Source of the DNA: Azorinus chamasolen
Taxonomy: Eukaryota > Mollusca > Bivalvia > Cardiida > Solecurtidae
Direction of reading: 5' to 3'
Assembly: GCA_963576725.1 (NCBI GenBank)
Contig: OY755243.1
Location: forward strand, 73,244,106-73,308,105
DNA length: 64,000 nt
Positions 24,784 through 36,266 of the stretch are shown here, in pieces. Both the position numbers and the translations under genes were made by a program. Every line of letters starts with the position of its first letter. Positions within the stretch are counted from its first letter, which is position 1. The notes under the pieces were generated by a model. That model ran no database searches. It saw nothing but the letters and a program-made list of their open reading frames with translations, and was not told the DNA's origin.

Positions 24784-24808
24784 AGTAGTAGTAGTAGTAG
24801 TAGTAGTG
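24784..24808. repeat. AGT trinucleotide microsatellite
   Basis: Eight AGT units, close to short inverted flanks TTGTCAACTAC and ATAGTTGACAAG, so the run sits in the loop of a small hairpin. Confidence 0.8.
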
Positions 24809-25362
24809 GACTACATATAGTTGACAAGTGTATCTGCTCCCTTCCCTGTTATTCAGAAGTGGGGATAAAAATGAATATCACAAGTGACTAACAAGGTAGA
24901 CTCTTGTCAAGCCCAACATTTCCAATACTGTAGCTGAACTAAGACCCCTTCCACTTGTGATAAGTATCTCAACATTACAATTCAGCGCATGAATTCTAAG
25001 GGTATATAATGCATACATGTTTCTCTAAATTTGACAGGTTTGGTTATCATGGAAATCTGGGAAAACATGCAAAGGTCAGGTTTTGAGAATCATGCAGTGC
25101 AAAACATGCAAAAAGATGTCTGCTAAACAGATTGCGGTACTTATAAATAGAAAATTGTAAATATCACGATATCATGCATTGACAAACATTTTACGTGCAA
25201 TCCCTATGTCTTGCCTTGTCTCAGCTATATTAATACTGTAAGCTGGCTTTTTATTTCACCTAAACAAAAACTAAAGACCACACCATACTGATGTCTAATG
25301 TTCTCCTTAACCCGATACTTATTGTGAATATTCAGATATTTTTAAGAAAAGCTGTGACATGA

Positions 25363-25434
25363 CAAACAGTCCAGACCCTAATGAGAGAGCTCCTCTAGGA
25401 GCTCTCTCATCTGGGTCTACACTGTTTGCAAAGG
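25363..25434. repeat. Family F hairpin
   Basis: ACAAACAGTCCAGACCCTAA arm and GGGTCTACACTGTTTGC arm with apex GAGAGCTCCTCTAGGAGCTC; a relative of the A core using GTGTAGACC/CACTG. Others near 22674-22735, 22908-22965, 26690-26752, 56190-56265 and 59318-59382. Confidence 0.75.
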
Positions 25435-25865
25435 ACATTAATGATGTGTGTCCTGCAATAAAATTGTTAATCTTTAATAAGCATAACTCGTGGTCATCTT
25501 GTAGTACATTTATTACAAAACATGCAGCCATTTTGGTTTTTGACGATACACATTTTATATACCAAGTAAGCCTATGTATTATATATACATGAGTGTAACA
25601 CCCTATAACCATGCTATTTTAAAATTCATACACAATACTTCTTTCATATTGGTTACATTTGTGTTAACGAAAGTTTAGAGCAAGACTATCTTTAGCAAAT
25701 TCATCATCATTTTGTTTTTTCAACTACACTCTGGGTCAAAAACAGTTTGGATGCTATTGATCAACATATTTATTTAACATATACTTCGGATCCAAACTGT
25801 TGGCAAAAAATATCACAAGTTAACTTTAAACAGTTTTGTACTCAGCATTCTATAAGTTATATCCT

Positions 25866-26044
25866 TTAACCCTTTACCTTATGAATATTTGTATAAGAAA
25901 AAGTCATGCCATAAATATTATTTAGATAAAGGTTAATAATAGCAGGCCCTGATCAGATGGCCCCTAAACTTTAAAGGAGCCATTTGATCTGGGTCTACCC
26001 TGTTTACAAAGGTCAAAATGTGTCTCTATCAGGTAAAAGGTTAA
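25866..26044 (-). mobile_element. Family A MITE, shortened
   Basis: TTAACCCTTTACC start, CAGGTAAAAGGTTAA end; core with a longer AAACTTTAAAGG loop. Confidence 0.78.
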
Positions 26045-26131
26045 ATATTTAATAATTATTTATATATTAATTACACATATTCATTAATTAGTCAGTTTTG
26101 AGAAGTAGATCATGAAAGAGTTAGATGCTCC

Positions 26132-26391
26132 TTAACCCATTCCCTCATATTTATGCCTCTTGACCCATTCCTTCATACCAACACCTTATGACGCCTTCGT
26201 AAAAGTCAGTTTTTGAAACCAGTGATAAATTGAGCATTTGATCTATGGGAGCAAAATTTAATGCTCTATTTATCACAATGGTTACAAAACTATACAATTC
26301 TAAATTTCCCTTCTTTCTACTAAATGCTCCTTTTCAGTAGATTTATTCGAAATGGTTGGGTCTAAAAATAGCCCATGAGGTAATGAGTTAA
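26132..26391. mobile_element. Family B MITE
   Basis: TTAACCCATTCCCTC start, ATGAGGTAATGAGTTAA end. The left 40 bp contain a second copy of the terminal sequence (GACCCATTCCTTCAT). Confidence 0.8.
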
Positions 26392-27369
26392 AGCGAAAAT
26401 ATTTAATACTGGAGATAAAATAAAAATGACATCAGTAGAATTGTAAAGGTACCATTGTGTACTTTTTAACTTAAGTTACAATTTTAAAAAAAACCTTGAG
26501 ACACTTATTTTGAAAAATTATTTCTAATTAGACCTTTCAATGATTCTTAAAAGTTATTTGGAAAGATCTACTGCATTCCTTTACCTGTGATAGTCACATT
26601 CATTTAAATACTATTTTTTAATCCTGTCTAATGAAGTAGTCTTTTCCTAACCCTTTGAGTGTGAGAAACAAGTGTTCTGGCATTTTCAAACAGTATAGAC
26701 CCAGATCTGAGGGCTCTGTTAGGAGCCCTCTGATCTGGGCCTACACTGTTTGTTAGTTAAAACCTTGCAATTTATACACATTCATATTAAATGGACTCAG
26801 GGAGTAAGAGCTATTCATTTAAATAGATTAACATTAGGAAAGTTACTAGCTCGCACTTAAAAGTAATATTCATATTTTCACATAGATTTTCCCAAATTTT
26901 TCAACCAGTTGTTAAATGATTAATTTTCTACCAGCTATATGAAAATGTAATACACGGTTACTTACTGTATAAGATGATATTCCCCACCTCTCAAGCAAGC
27001 TCAGCCGAATTCAGCGCCCATCTACTATCCTCTATATTGCAGGCAGTGGGTGTGAGTAAAACAGGCGGCAGGCGGAGTCAAAATAACGAAGTGCTAAATC
27101 ACAGACTATGACTGGATGAAAACCAAAGGTCAAACAAGCATGTAGGTGGAGCCAACAAACAAACACGGTGCTGGGTGGGTGGGGAGTAAGCAGAAATTTT
27201 CAGGATGGAAAGAACATTCCATTGTTAAAATGAAAGCAACTTGTGAAAAATTTAACTGTGTGCGAATAATAACTAAGAAACTCTCCAAGCTTATCATCAT
27301 TTTGTTTGAATTAACAGGAAAAAAAGAAATGTGGGAATCTCAATGTGACCGCTTTATGAATATACATAG

Positions 27370-27533
27370 GTGTCTTTAAAAGTAGGCAGTTGCTTAATGC
27401 AGGATGAAAGTAATGCAGAAAGCTCCTGCATGAGCTTTCTGCATAACTTTCATTCTGCATTAAGCTACCACCTGCATTTAGGTCCCTGAATTTGACCCTT
27501 ATTTGGTGCTCGTTTCAGAGAGGTTTTACTGTA
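27370..27533. mobile_element. Family C MITE (type 2 arms)
   Basis: Hairpin TGCAGAAAGCTCC... GAGCTTTCTGCA (27413-27452); right end AGAGAGGTTTTACTGTA; left end eroded. Confidence 0.75.
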
Positions 27534-27892
27534 GTATAGATATGGATCAGTAGCAACATGCTGAATGATGCCTGATCAGGATCTACACAGTTTGAAGAGA
27601 AATTCAAGAAAGCGTTCACAATTTGAGTAGTGGCAATGCAGACCCTGATGACCCAAACGGAGACACACCAGGTGACCTATATCTACAATGCAAATTAATT
27701 TTTTCATCGTACTGCAAAATCAAACTTCTAAAGGAGAGGGTCCTCAAGGAAAGATGATTGGTTGCTCATTTTTGTAAAAGGAAACATTACTCTTTGTTTT
27801 TTCAAACATAGGTGAAGCCATTATGAATCTAAAGCAGTACAGCTTGAGGACTAGATGATTCAAAGGAACCAAACCTGTACTGCTTTCTAAAA

Positions 27893-28082
27893 AGGCCCAG
27901 ATAAGACGCATAAATTAAAACATTTTCAAGAATAACTCCTTTATTTCTCCATCAAACCCTATGTTGTTACCACTCTTTGGAATCGTCTCAAAGAGACGAT
28001 TCTAAAGAGTGGTCACAATATATGGTTTGGTAGAAAAATGATGATTTTAGAATTTGAGTATGCTCTTTTATTTGATGCTCTG
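27893..28082. mobile_element. Family D MITE
   Basis: Hairpin arms TTTAGAATCGTCTC-like and GAGACGATTCTAAAGAGTGG (about 27950-28030); ends CCAGATAAGACGC and GATGCTCTG. Confidence 0.8.
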
Positions 28083-29570
28083 TTTCCAAGTTTGGCAATT
28101 TCATACAGCTCAGACACATGGAACTATGTTAGTCTTAACTACAATATGACTGAGCTTCATGAAATCAGTTCAGCCAACCTATTAGCCTAAAATTATGTTA
28201 TAAACTATCAAACTGTATGGTTGGCACCAAGAGTCAAAGATCACTAGAATGTATGAAAGAGTGTACATCCAGATTAGCTGCTGCTCATCAAAAACAGTTA
28301 TTTTCGAAATGAAGACATAAGTAATATATTAACCCTGTCATGCTTTTGCAAACAGAGTAGAGCCTGATCAGACGGCTCCTGAAGGAGCCATCTGATCAGT
28401 GTCTGCTCTGTTGGCTTATGGTATATGCAGTTACAAATATCAATTTAATTAATATCAATAATGTCATTATTTCTTACATGAATATGTAACACTCTCAGGA
28501 GCTTTCTACATTACTTCTGTCCTGCATTAAGCTAACATCTGTCATAAAGATTAACAAGACCTTTTTTGAGTGCTCTTTGCACCTTAGCTGTGAAAAAAAA
28601 GAAGACAACATTTTTTTCAGACGACGATTACTCAGCGAACAATTTGTGTAAGGTTTAATTGTACCCGATCCCTTGATGCCAACCATTTCTACTAAGGGGG
28701 TCTGGGGAGGGAAACTCATATCCATTTGTTAATGAGACTAATGTCCTGAAACTCACTGAAACTGCACAAAACTTAACCACAAAAAACAAAACACCATCCT
28801 ACAAAAGTGCAATGATTAGCACTGTGAGATTTACTGCATTGTCACATTCACACAAAAGTCAACTCTGCAAATGGCAGCCACGTATGAAAACCTGTAAAAA
28901 TTGGTTAGAAATCTACACTACTTAAGTAGGATATTATCGAGTACAAATGTTTACATGATAAAATGGCTGAAATTTTTGCACATAAAAAATAGCTCTGAAA
29001 ATTCTCTGAAATTGACTTGGTCCTAGAAGAAATTCTTGTCAGTAACACCCTGAAAATTCCTTTAATAGAATAATCTTCATGCAACAAAATACAGGCAGTC
29101 TGAATATATGGATGTACTGGGTCAGAGATTTTGCTCTCAAGCCTGGTTAGATTTCAGTTCCTGCAACACATTTTAAAATAAAGTGCCTTCTATACTGCAA
29201 AAAAGTAAATTTATATACATCCAATCTTTCACATTATTTTTCTTAATTTTGTTTGGCCAAATGCAGGTTATTACATGAAATCACACCAAGAGCTGAAGCA
29301 AATTGCTGTGTAAGAGGAATAAAAAAAAAGGTTTGTACAGAAAGAAAAGTACATTTCAAACAGATACTAGCCGCTGCCAAGTCATTGGTATAAAAAGGAA
29401 AGACTAGGAGATCCATTGCATTGCAACAAATATTTATAGAGTACAAGAATATATTCCATGATATAAGCTGCCAAATGTACCTCATGGAAAACAATTCCTG
29501 GTTGGACACCTTTGTTTACATGGGTAAACGTCTTCCACATTATTCAAATACAGCACATCATTATCATGCT

Positions 29571-29795
29571 TTAACCCTTTACTCCATAAATACTATGCTT
29601 TTGCAAACAGAGTAGACCCAGATCAGACAGCTCCTATAGGAGCTGTCTGATCAGGGTCTGCTCTGTTTGCTTGATATAATATAGACATGATTCTAGTTCC
29701 TGCCATGGCCAAAAGTCCATATGCAATTATAACAATCTCATTAATATTCATGAAGTCATTACTTCTTACATAAATATTCATAAGGAAAAGGTAAT
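29571..29795 (+). mobile_element. Family A MITE
   Basis: TTAACCCTTTACTCC start; core 29602-29670 nearly perfect; right end mutated (AAAAGGTAATT). Confidence 0.85.
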
Positions 29796-29904
29796 TAGAG
29801 AATTTAGGAAATATATATATGAAATATATTCTACATTTCTCTGCAAAGACAAGTGATTGGAAGATAAAGTTTGACAGAGAAATAAGAGATTTACTTTGAG
29901 CAGT

Positions 29905-30134
29905 ACACTTTACCTGATGAATATTCATGAAAGAAATAATGAGATCATGAATATTTATTAGCTGAATTTTCATAATGGCATATGAATGCTGGATGTTATG
30001 GCCATGGCAGAAACAGTGGAATCATAAATAATTCAACAAGCAAACAGAGAAGAAAATGATAACACAAATCCAGTTTGATCTGGGTCTACTTTTTGCAAAC
30101 ATGTGACAGGTGTAGCTATCAGGTAAAGGGTTAA
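29905..30134 (-). mobile_element. Family A MITE, core damaged
   Basis: CACTTTACCTGATGAATATT start, GGTAAAGGGTTAA end; first hairpin arm degraded. Confidence 0.78.
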
Positions 30135-30413
30135 TTACAGTTCTGCCTTACAAGGATAATAATGATACTGGAGTTGAATATGATAGTCAATCGATTTTTG
30201 ACAATAAATAACATTAAAGGTACAGCCAATCAGAAACTGTCTTTCAAGAGCCATAATTGGCAGATCAACCAATCAGAATGCATCAAGCAGAAATCATTCA
30301 ATACACTTCATTCACTTACAACATCTGTTGTGTCATTCACAATACAAACCTCTTAACATTCACGTCATGCAACAACAAACACACCTGAGCGTTTACTTCA
30401 AAAGTGTTCATAC

Positions 30414-30497
30414 CTTAGCCTCACGGATGAACTGGCCGCCATGTCTGTTGACATTCTCTATTTGATGTTGATGTTCACCCAAAGCATTGTAGATACT
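30414..30497 (-). CDS. MACF1: Spectraplakin exon 20: plakin domain
   Basis: Twenty-eight codons: SIYNALGEHQHQIENVNRHG then GQFIREAK. The helix and the N-x-x-G-G-x-F-I-R-x-A-K motif match the last plakin spectrin repeats. Acceptor GTAACAG|AGT, donor AAG|GTATGA. Followed by the 12.9-kb intron, the largest in the window. Confidence 0.92.
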
Positions 30498-31293
30498 CTG
30501 TTACCAAACAGAAAATATAATAAGGTCACAAAAAAATCAATTAACCCTTTCCTTCATCTAAACCATTTGCAAACAGAGTAGACCCAGATCAGACGGCTCC
30601 TATAGGAGCCGTCTAATCAGGGTCTGCTCTGTTTGCTTTTGACATAATATAAATCTCATTCTACAGTTTTTGTCAAAGCAAAAATTGTCCTTGAAAAGTT
30701 TTACATTATAAAAATTTAGCTTATAAATATCCATTATGTCAATATTTCTTACATGAATATTGAACAAGGAAAGTTGGAATATTTATGCATTCATAAAGAC
30801 ATTATTAACATTCATTAGCTGACTTTTTTACAGTGGCATATATACACAGGAGTTTATTGGAAGGGTTAGATCTATTATAATTTCATAAGCAAACAGAGCA
30901 GACCCTGATCAGATGGCTCCTACAAGTAACATTTGATCTGGGTCTACTCTGTTTGCAAAGGTGTGAAAAAGCATTTGTATGAAGGAAAGGGTTACATTTT
31001 TACTCCATGAATATTCAGGCAAGAAATAATGACATTCTGAGTAAAAAGAAGTAATAGCCAACAATTAAGTTTCCAGACAACATCGATGATAACAATGCAG
31101 ACGCTGGAGTTATGACAATAGTTTGTATTTTTTTCATTGAGGACAGACAAGCTAAAATTGACTATTTTACTGCTTATTATGGGAATCGATGTTGAAGTAG
31201 AAAAGATTCAGCATAGACAAAACATTTTGTCTGAGGTTTACGGTTAATTGATTATGAACAATGATCAACCATATAGAGAAAAGAAACATCTAC
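30498..31293 (-). other. Intron 19: two A elements
   Basis: A copy at 30541-30775 with an almost perfect 68-bp core (30569-30636), fused to an opposite-orientation A ending in GGGTTA near 30993. The rest is plain AT-rich sequence. Confidence 0.8.
30541..30775 (+). mobile_element. Family A MITE, reference core
   Basis: The core 30569-30636 is 68 bp with arms starting GCAAACAGAGTAGACCC; besides one random change the arms differ at the two positions that are fixed across the family. Confidence 0.88.
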
Positions 31294-31453
31294 CATTGCC
31301 GAATGCATTTCCGGTTTCACAGCCTCCACGTTGTTGTTCAGCGGTGGAGCTGAGCTGATCTTCAGTTGTGTCTCCGCTACAAAGTCCTGCTCATTAGCGT
31401 AGCCATTTGTATAGTGGGTCAGTGAGCTCAAACCCTCGTTAAGGCTTTTCAAT
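31294..31453 (-). CDS. MACF1: Spectraplakin exon 19: plakin domain
   Basis: One base plus 53 codons: LKSLNEGLSSLTHYTNGYAN, then EQDFVAETQLKISSAPPLNN. Helix followed by a proline-containing linker typical of the late plakin domain. Acceptor ATTTCAG|A, donor ATG|GTAGAT. Confidence 0.88.
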
Positions 31454-31867
31454 CTGAAATATTGAACCTTCATAATTATCAACCTTGCCATGAGAACAGA
31501 GACCTTTAATGATTTGGAAAGATGAAAAACCCCAGGCACCATTGTGTCTAACTGAAGTTTCACATTTTGACATCCTTAAGGATCAAAATCTGGAATATCT
31601 GAAATTCAACTTGATAAACATTGCAAACATTTAACCCTTACAATGCTGAAATTTCAAATGAACTATTCCAAAAATCAAACAGGTCAAACTTATAGTGAAT
31701 ATTTAGGGATTTTTCTCAAAAGAAAATCGTAACATAGTAAACAGTGCAGGCCAGTACGAGGCAACGGGTTAAGCTACCACCTGCGATGACACTGAGTATT
31801 AGATTTTCTTTTCATAGTTGCTTAAAACAGGTTAAACTGTAACTACAAAAGAATTTCTAGAACTGAC
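31454..31867 (-). other. Intron 18: one minor TTAA-ended element
   Basis: About 31632-31772 begins TTAACCCTTACAATGCTGAA and ends CAACGGGTTAA with a GTGCAGGCC segment inside. It looks like a further TTAA-targeted family; a related piece lies near 40630-40770. Confidence 0.5.
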
Positions 31868-32058
31868 CTTTCATCCACCTGATCCTTCACTTTTGTCCAT
31901 CTTGAATCTACTGCGCTGACCTTTCTGTCAAGGTCATCTATATCATGATGGCGGGCAGCGCCCGGACGGCTCTGCTGCACGAGGTCACGGAGGTTGCTGG
32001 CATCCTCTTTGAGGGAGTCCATAGTTGATTGTCTTTGTTCTAATGCACTTTGCATTGA
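31868..32058 (-). CDS. MACF1: Spectraplakin exon 18: plakin domain spectrin repeat
   Basis: Sixty-three codons plus two bases: SMQSALEQRQSTMDSLKEDA, later DDLDRKVSAVDSRWTKVKDQ. The V-D-S-R-W pattern marks the conserved Trp of a spectrin repeat. Acceptor TTCCAG|TCA; donor GAAAG|GTCAGT. Confidence 0.92.
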
Positions 32059-33180
32059 CTGGAATCATTTCAGAATCAGTTATTTACTCTCATGCATTGA
32101 GATTAACCTTTTCCCTCATGGATATTCATGTAACAAATAATGTTTGAACATTGATGGTATGATTTTTATAAGGGTATCAAGAACAGGGGAAGTTTTTACC
32201 ATAGCAGAAACTGTAAATCAAATATATAAGCAAACTGAGCAAATACTGATCACGAGTGTTGGATCTGGGTCTACTCTGTTTGCAAAGGCATGAAAAAGTA
32301 TGTGTATGAGGGAAAGGTTTAAATAAAAACAATGTAAGCCTGGACTGAAGCTGTCAGCTGCTTACACGTTTTATTAGGGCTAAACGTATACAGGATATGA
32401 ATGTGGTTATAACTCTTGGTTAAGACTGCATGAAGTTAGAATACCACATACCACATAATTCAATAAGATGGAACATTTATTGCAAAATCTCACCATTAAT
32501 TACATAAACATGTTAATTGAGGTAATAAATGTTAACCAATAACTCTATTGAGACATCTTTTGATAACCCCTATACACAAGGAAGATCCAGATCAGATAGC
32601 TCCTGTAGGATCAGGGTCTGCTCTATTGCTTATGAAATAACATTGTTGCCATGGTAAAAATTCCCTTGGTCATGATGCAATTTTAAAAATAATGCTATTT
32701 AATAATTTCCAGCATGGAGTAAATGTTCAAGGTTTTATGTCACAATTTATACATTAATGTCATAAGTATTCTACTCGCTCATAACAATGTTTCCGTCACA
32801 ATGAATTCGGGCAATACAGCTATTACATGCATAATTTTAGTCATATCAATCATAATTATTTCTATTTTAATGAATGAGAAAAGACAACAAACTGCTCCCT
32901 AGTTAATGCCATTTATATCTATAAATATGTATAGTAAAACCTTCTAAATAGGAATATCAATTCAGTAGAATTTAGATACTTTCAGAAGGGTGGCTGCTTA
33001 ATTCAGGGTGAAAGTCATACAGAAAGCTCCTTTTAGGAGCTTTCTGCATGACTGACCCTGCATTAAGCAGCCACCTGTATTTAAGACCTGCATGAAGCAG
33101 TCCTATACTGATACTAATATGAACTTCTGGTTTAGTGGTGTTTTACAGTATAATACAAGTGCTGTGCCCTAAAAACTCAC
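32059..33180 (-). other. Intron 17: A fragments and a C element
   Basis: A (reverse) about 32104-32323, a decayed A about 32550-32740, and C about 32930-33150 with hairpin arms ending GAAAGCTCC. 32740-32930 has nothing recognised. Confidence 0.75.
32930..33150. mobile_element. Family C MITE (type 2 arms)
   Basis: AGTAAAACCTTCTAAATAGG start, GGTGTTTTACAGTA end; hairpin TACAGAAAGCTCC with apex TTTTAGGAGC. Confidence 0.75.
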
Positions 33181-33319
33181 CTCTAATTCAGCAGTCTGGG
33201 TTTTAAGCTTTTTGGGGTCAGAAGTCATGGCCTCCTGTGACCCAAGGGCCACTTCCTGGTCTGCAATGAATCCCCTAAGCCTGTCCAGTTTGGTTAATGT
33301 TGTGTCAAGCAGCTTCAGC
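33181..33319 (-). CDS. MACF1: Spectraplakin exon 17: plakin domain spectrin repeat
   Basis: One base plus 46 codons: LKLLDTTLTKLDRLRGFIAD then QEVALGSQEAMTSDPKKLKT. The DPxxLKxQ motif begins the helix linking adjacent spectrin repeats. Acceptor CTTCAG|G, donor GAG|GTGAGT. Confidence 0.92.
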
Positions 33320-34149
33320 CTGAAGAACAAAAGATAAACTTCAGCATAATAGAAATGCATTTAGACACATTTACAAACAGAGTAGATCCAGATCAGTCTT
33401 CAACAGGAGTCGTCTTATCTGGGTCTATTCGGTTTGCAAACATGTCAAAGTTATCTGTATCAATTAACCCTTTACTCCATAAATATGCCTTTCTATACCT
33501 TTGCAAACAAAGTAGACACAAATCAGATGGCTCCTGTAGTAGCCATCTGATATGGGTCTGCTCTGTTTGCTTATGAAATAATATAGATATGATTCTGCAG
33601 TTTCTGACACATCCAAAACTCCCTGTGTCCATGTTCCCTTATAAAAATGAATCTAATTCATATTCATGATGTCATTATTTCAGGCATGAATACATTCATG
33701 GAGTAAAGGGTTAAACTCCTATTAACAATGTTTGCAACAGACAACAACGTAGTGCACAGAGTTCAGTTTCAGTGGGAAAAGGGTCAAAGGATAATCTAAA
33801 CATTATAAACATTATCATTACTATGACAACAGTTACTATCAGTCAAAATGTGTGATTACATCTGATAACAGTTTGGATTCAGATAAGATGCAGAGTAATC
33901 AGGAGCCAGTCTGTTTGACATTCAAACAGAAAATATGGACCAAAAGAAGCAAGACAAGGAACAAGTCAAGGTTTGAATTGGCAACAAATATGAGAACCTA
34001 AACAATTATGGAACTTCTCACAAGCTAATCTGTTTGACATTCAGGTTTATATCAACAGAAAATTTAGACCATGTTTTGTACATGAAGAAATTCAGGGTTA
34101 GAATTGGCACCAAGTGTGCTAAGCAAACAAGTCATTAGTATGCAGTAAC
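33320..34149 (-). other. Intron 16: A elements and a diffuse GGATCC-type repeat
   Basis: Partial A 33360-33463 abuts a complete A 33464-33714 at a shared TTAA. From 33830 to 34130 two divergent copies of a segment containing 'CTGTTTGACATTCA' lie in tandem; I cannot classify it. Confidence 0.7.
33464..33714 (+). mobile_element. Family A MITE, complete 251 bp
   Basis: TTAACCCTTTACTCCAT start, ATGGAGTAAAGGGTTAA end: 17-bp perfect terminal inverted repeat including TTAA. Confidence 0.92.
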
Positions 34150-34310
34150 CTTTCAGCGAAGGCATTTCCCACTGTGATCATTTGCTCCCATTTGTCATCA
34201 ATGAAGTTGATCTTAGCATCAACCTGGGGACTGCAGGCACCCAACTGCTTATGGGCAACCCTCAGCTGCTCTACTGGGCCTTCCTGATTCTGTAAGGCTC
34301 GCTCCCAATC
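34150..34310 (-). CDS. MACF1: Spectraplakin exon 16: plakin domain spectrin repeat
   Basis: Fifty-three codons plus two bases: DWERALQNQEGPVEQLRVAH, later KINFIDDKWEQMITVGNAFA. The D-x-x-W-E spectrin helix pattern is clear. Acceptor TTGTAG|GAT; donor GAAAG|GTTACT, non-consensus at +3 but confirmed by the Arg codon (AG/G) and by frame. Confidence 0.92.
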
Positions 34311-34412
34311 CTACAACATGTCAATGAAAGAATGAATCGGCTATACAGTAAAACCTCTCTATACCGGCTTTTCAAATGAGCATCATGTTCGGTCCTTATA
34401 ACAGATGGCAGC

Positions 34413-34633
34413 TTAACCCATTCCCTCATGGGCTATTATTAGACCCAACCTCTTTGAATAAATCTACCGAAAAGGAGCATTTACTAGAGACAAGGAAAGT
34501 TTGAGAATTGTGTAGTTTTGAAACCACTGTGATAAATAGAGCATATGCTCCTATGGAGCAAATGTTCTATTTATCACAATGGTTTCAAAAGGTGACTTTT
34601 ACAAAAAAGCATCGAAATGAGAAAATGGGTTAA
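34413..34633. mobile_element. Family B MITE inserted in family C
   Basis: The host C reads ...GGCAGC before and TGGTGAAAGTC after, with TTAA on both sides; removing 213 bp plus one TTAA restores the C consensus. Confidence 0.9.
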
Positions 34634-34957
34634 TGGTGAAAGTCGTGTAGAAAGTTCTTAAAAGACTGCCGGAGTCTGCAGAGCTCCCGTCTTATACGTT
34701 GCAGACATGACTCTTCATGTATGAAAAAGTATGAATTTTCATGAAGAAAAGGGTTATTAAGGTAATCTTTTATAACAATTTACTCCATAGACCTTTGCAA
34801 ACAGAGTAGACTCAGATCTGATTCTGCAATGTCTGCCATGGCCAAAAATTCCTGTGTTTATATACCATTACAAAAATTCAGCTAATTAATACTCATGGTG
34901 TCATCATTTCCTTACATGAATATTCATGGAGAAGAGGGTTAAAAGCTAGGGACAGAA

Positions 34958-35147
34958 GTCCAGATATTAAGATGCATAAATTCAAACATTTTCAAGAATA
35001 ACTTCTTTATTTTTCCACCAAATCCTATGCTGTGACCACTCTTTAGAATCATCTCGAAGAGACGATTCTAAAGAGTGGTCACAACATATGGTTTGGTAGA
35101 GAATGATGAATTTAGGATTTGAGCATGCAGCTTTATCTGTTGTTCTG
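34958..35147. mobile_element. Family D MITE
   Basis: TCCAGATATTAAGATGCATA start; hairpin 35020-35095 (GAGACGATTCTAAAGAGTGG arm); end TTTATCTGTTGTTCTG. Confidence 0.8.
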
Positions 35148-35169
35148 TTGGGAGATGGATATGACTTAC

Positions 35170-35327
35170 AGATTGCTGTTTGTTGGAGGCTTCCATAGAT
35201 AGTTTATCATGAGGTAGTGGCTGCTGTACACGGCTCTGCAGATCTTGGTCCAGGGAACTCAGCTGATAGCTGACTGAGTCCAGCTTCTGTACAAACTCTT
35301 TGTCTGGACCCCGCGATTTACGCAGTT
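35170..35327 (-). CDS. MACF1: Spectraplakin exon 15: plakin domain spectrin repeat
   Basis: Two bases plus 52 codons: LRKSRGPDKEFVQKLDSVSY then QLSSLDQDLQSRVQQPLPHD. Helical; acceptor TTTCCAG|AA, donor TCT|GTAAGT, phase 0. Only a 209-bp intron separates it from exon 14. A family D element sits within about 25 bp downstream of the donor. Confidence 0.9.
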
Positions 35328-35536
35328 CTGGAAATTAAGTAGAATTAACCTGAGAATGTTACAAGTGAGACAGTTATTGCATTTGTGAAGAGTCTGAAAG
35401 AAAACATTCAATTCCATCAATATATACACAGAAAAAATATCATTTTAAAGAATTCTTACAGTACATCTGATTAAATTTAGTCCATAAAGTTGGTACTGAT
35501 ACTAAAGTTGGTACTGAGACAACTCCCCACAATTAC

Positions 35537-35826
35537 CATTTTCATTGACAGCGGCTGTCAGAGTGTGGAAATGCTGATTGCAGTCATTCAATCGCTCTCT
35601 TAGTTGCCTCATCTCCCGGTCACCTTCCCCAACCTCAGCTACAAGCTTTGTGGCCTCCTCATTCAGGGCCCGTAACAAGGCCTCTCGTCGTGCTGGGTCA
35701 AGGGCCTGGAACTGTGCTAGATCCCAGCTCTTGATGAGTTCTATGGTGCCGAGTACCATGTTTTGTCTCATTTTCCGGCGCCGTATGCGTAGTAAACTTT
35801 GCAGATGGTCTAGTTGTATCTTTAAT
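35537..35826 (-). CDS. MACF1: Spectraplakin exon 14: plakin domain after SH3
   Basis: One base, 96 codons, one base. Begins LKIQLDHLQSLLRIRRRKMR and includes IELIKSWDLAQFQALDPARR. Long amphipathic helices of the spectrin repeats following SH3. Donor AATG|GTAATT is weaker than its neighbours; the reading frame across to exon 15 (Glu, G/AA) supports it. Confidence 0.92.
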
Positions 35827-36266
35827 CTGAAAAAGAAGAATTCATTTGTCATTAATACCTGCCACACTAATCAACTTTTTGTCTCTATAAATGGTGGTCT
35901 TCTTCAATCCTAAACATTTGGAAAAGGGCTGAGACTGGATTTTACTATATTACAAAAAAAGGGCTGAGACTGGATTTTACTATATTACAAACAAATCCAC
36001 ATTGACATCTCAATTGGATCCAAAATAATTCACTTAACCTTATACTCTATGAATATTTACATAAGAAATAATGACAGTAGAATCGGGTATATGGCAAACA
36101 GAGCAGACGACAGGAGCCATCTGATCTAGGTCGACTCTGTTTGTAAAGGCCTTAAAGCATATTTATAGAGTAAAGACTTAAATAAACCTATAATGTGAAA
36201 TGAATTAACATTAACTGTTTACAAAGGATATATGATTATTAAATGACAAAGAAAAACGTGAGTTAC
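35827..36266 (-). other. Intron 13: 34-bp tandem duplication and short A
   Basis: A segment starting AAAAGGGCTGAGACTGG occurs twice in tandem (35922-35990). A shortened A lies at about 36036-36182. Confidence 0.75.

Larger units (their letters stand above)
17493..30413 (-). other. Intron 20, 12.9 kb: repeat archive
   Basis: From left: a 29-bp tandem duplication (17532-17592); A copies 17961-18431; A2 18532-18745; a partial A to about 18930; A and B 18989-19508; foldback L 19791-19886; D 20056-20210; partial A about 20385-20560; pearl-like 20617-22045; F fragments 22670-22970; A 23062-23292; A2 23810-24017; D 24250-24405; an AGT microsatellite (24784-24808); F 25363-25434; A 25866-26044; B 26132-26391; F about 26649-26760; C 27370-27533; D 27893-28082; A 28330-28495; A 29571-29795 and 29905-30134. 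Regions 24410-25300, 26760-27370 and 28540-29560 show nothing I recognise. Confidence 0.75.
34311..35169 (-). other. Intron 15: C interrupted by B, then A and D
   Basis: C starts at 34346 and is split by B at its TTAA (34413-34633). A core-deleted A (about 34770-34942) and a D (about 34958-35147) follow, ending near exon 15. Confidence 0.8.
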
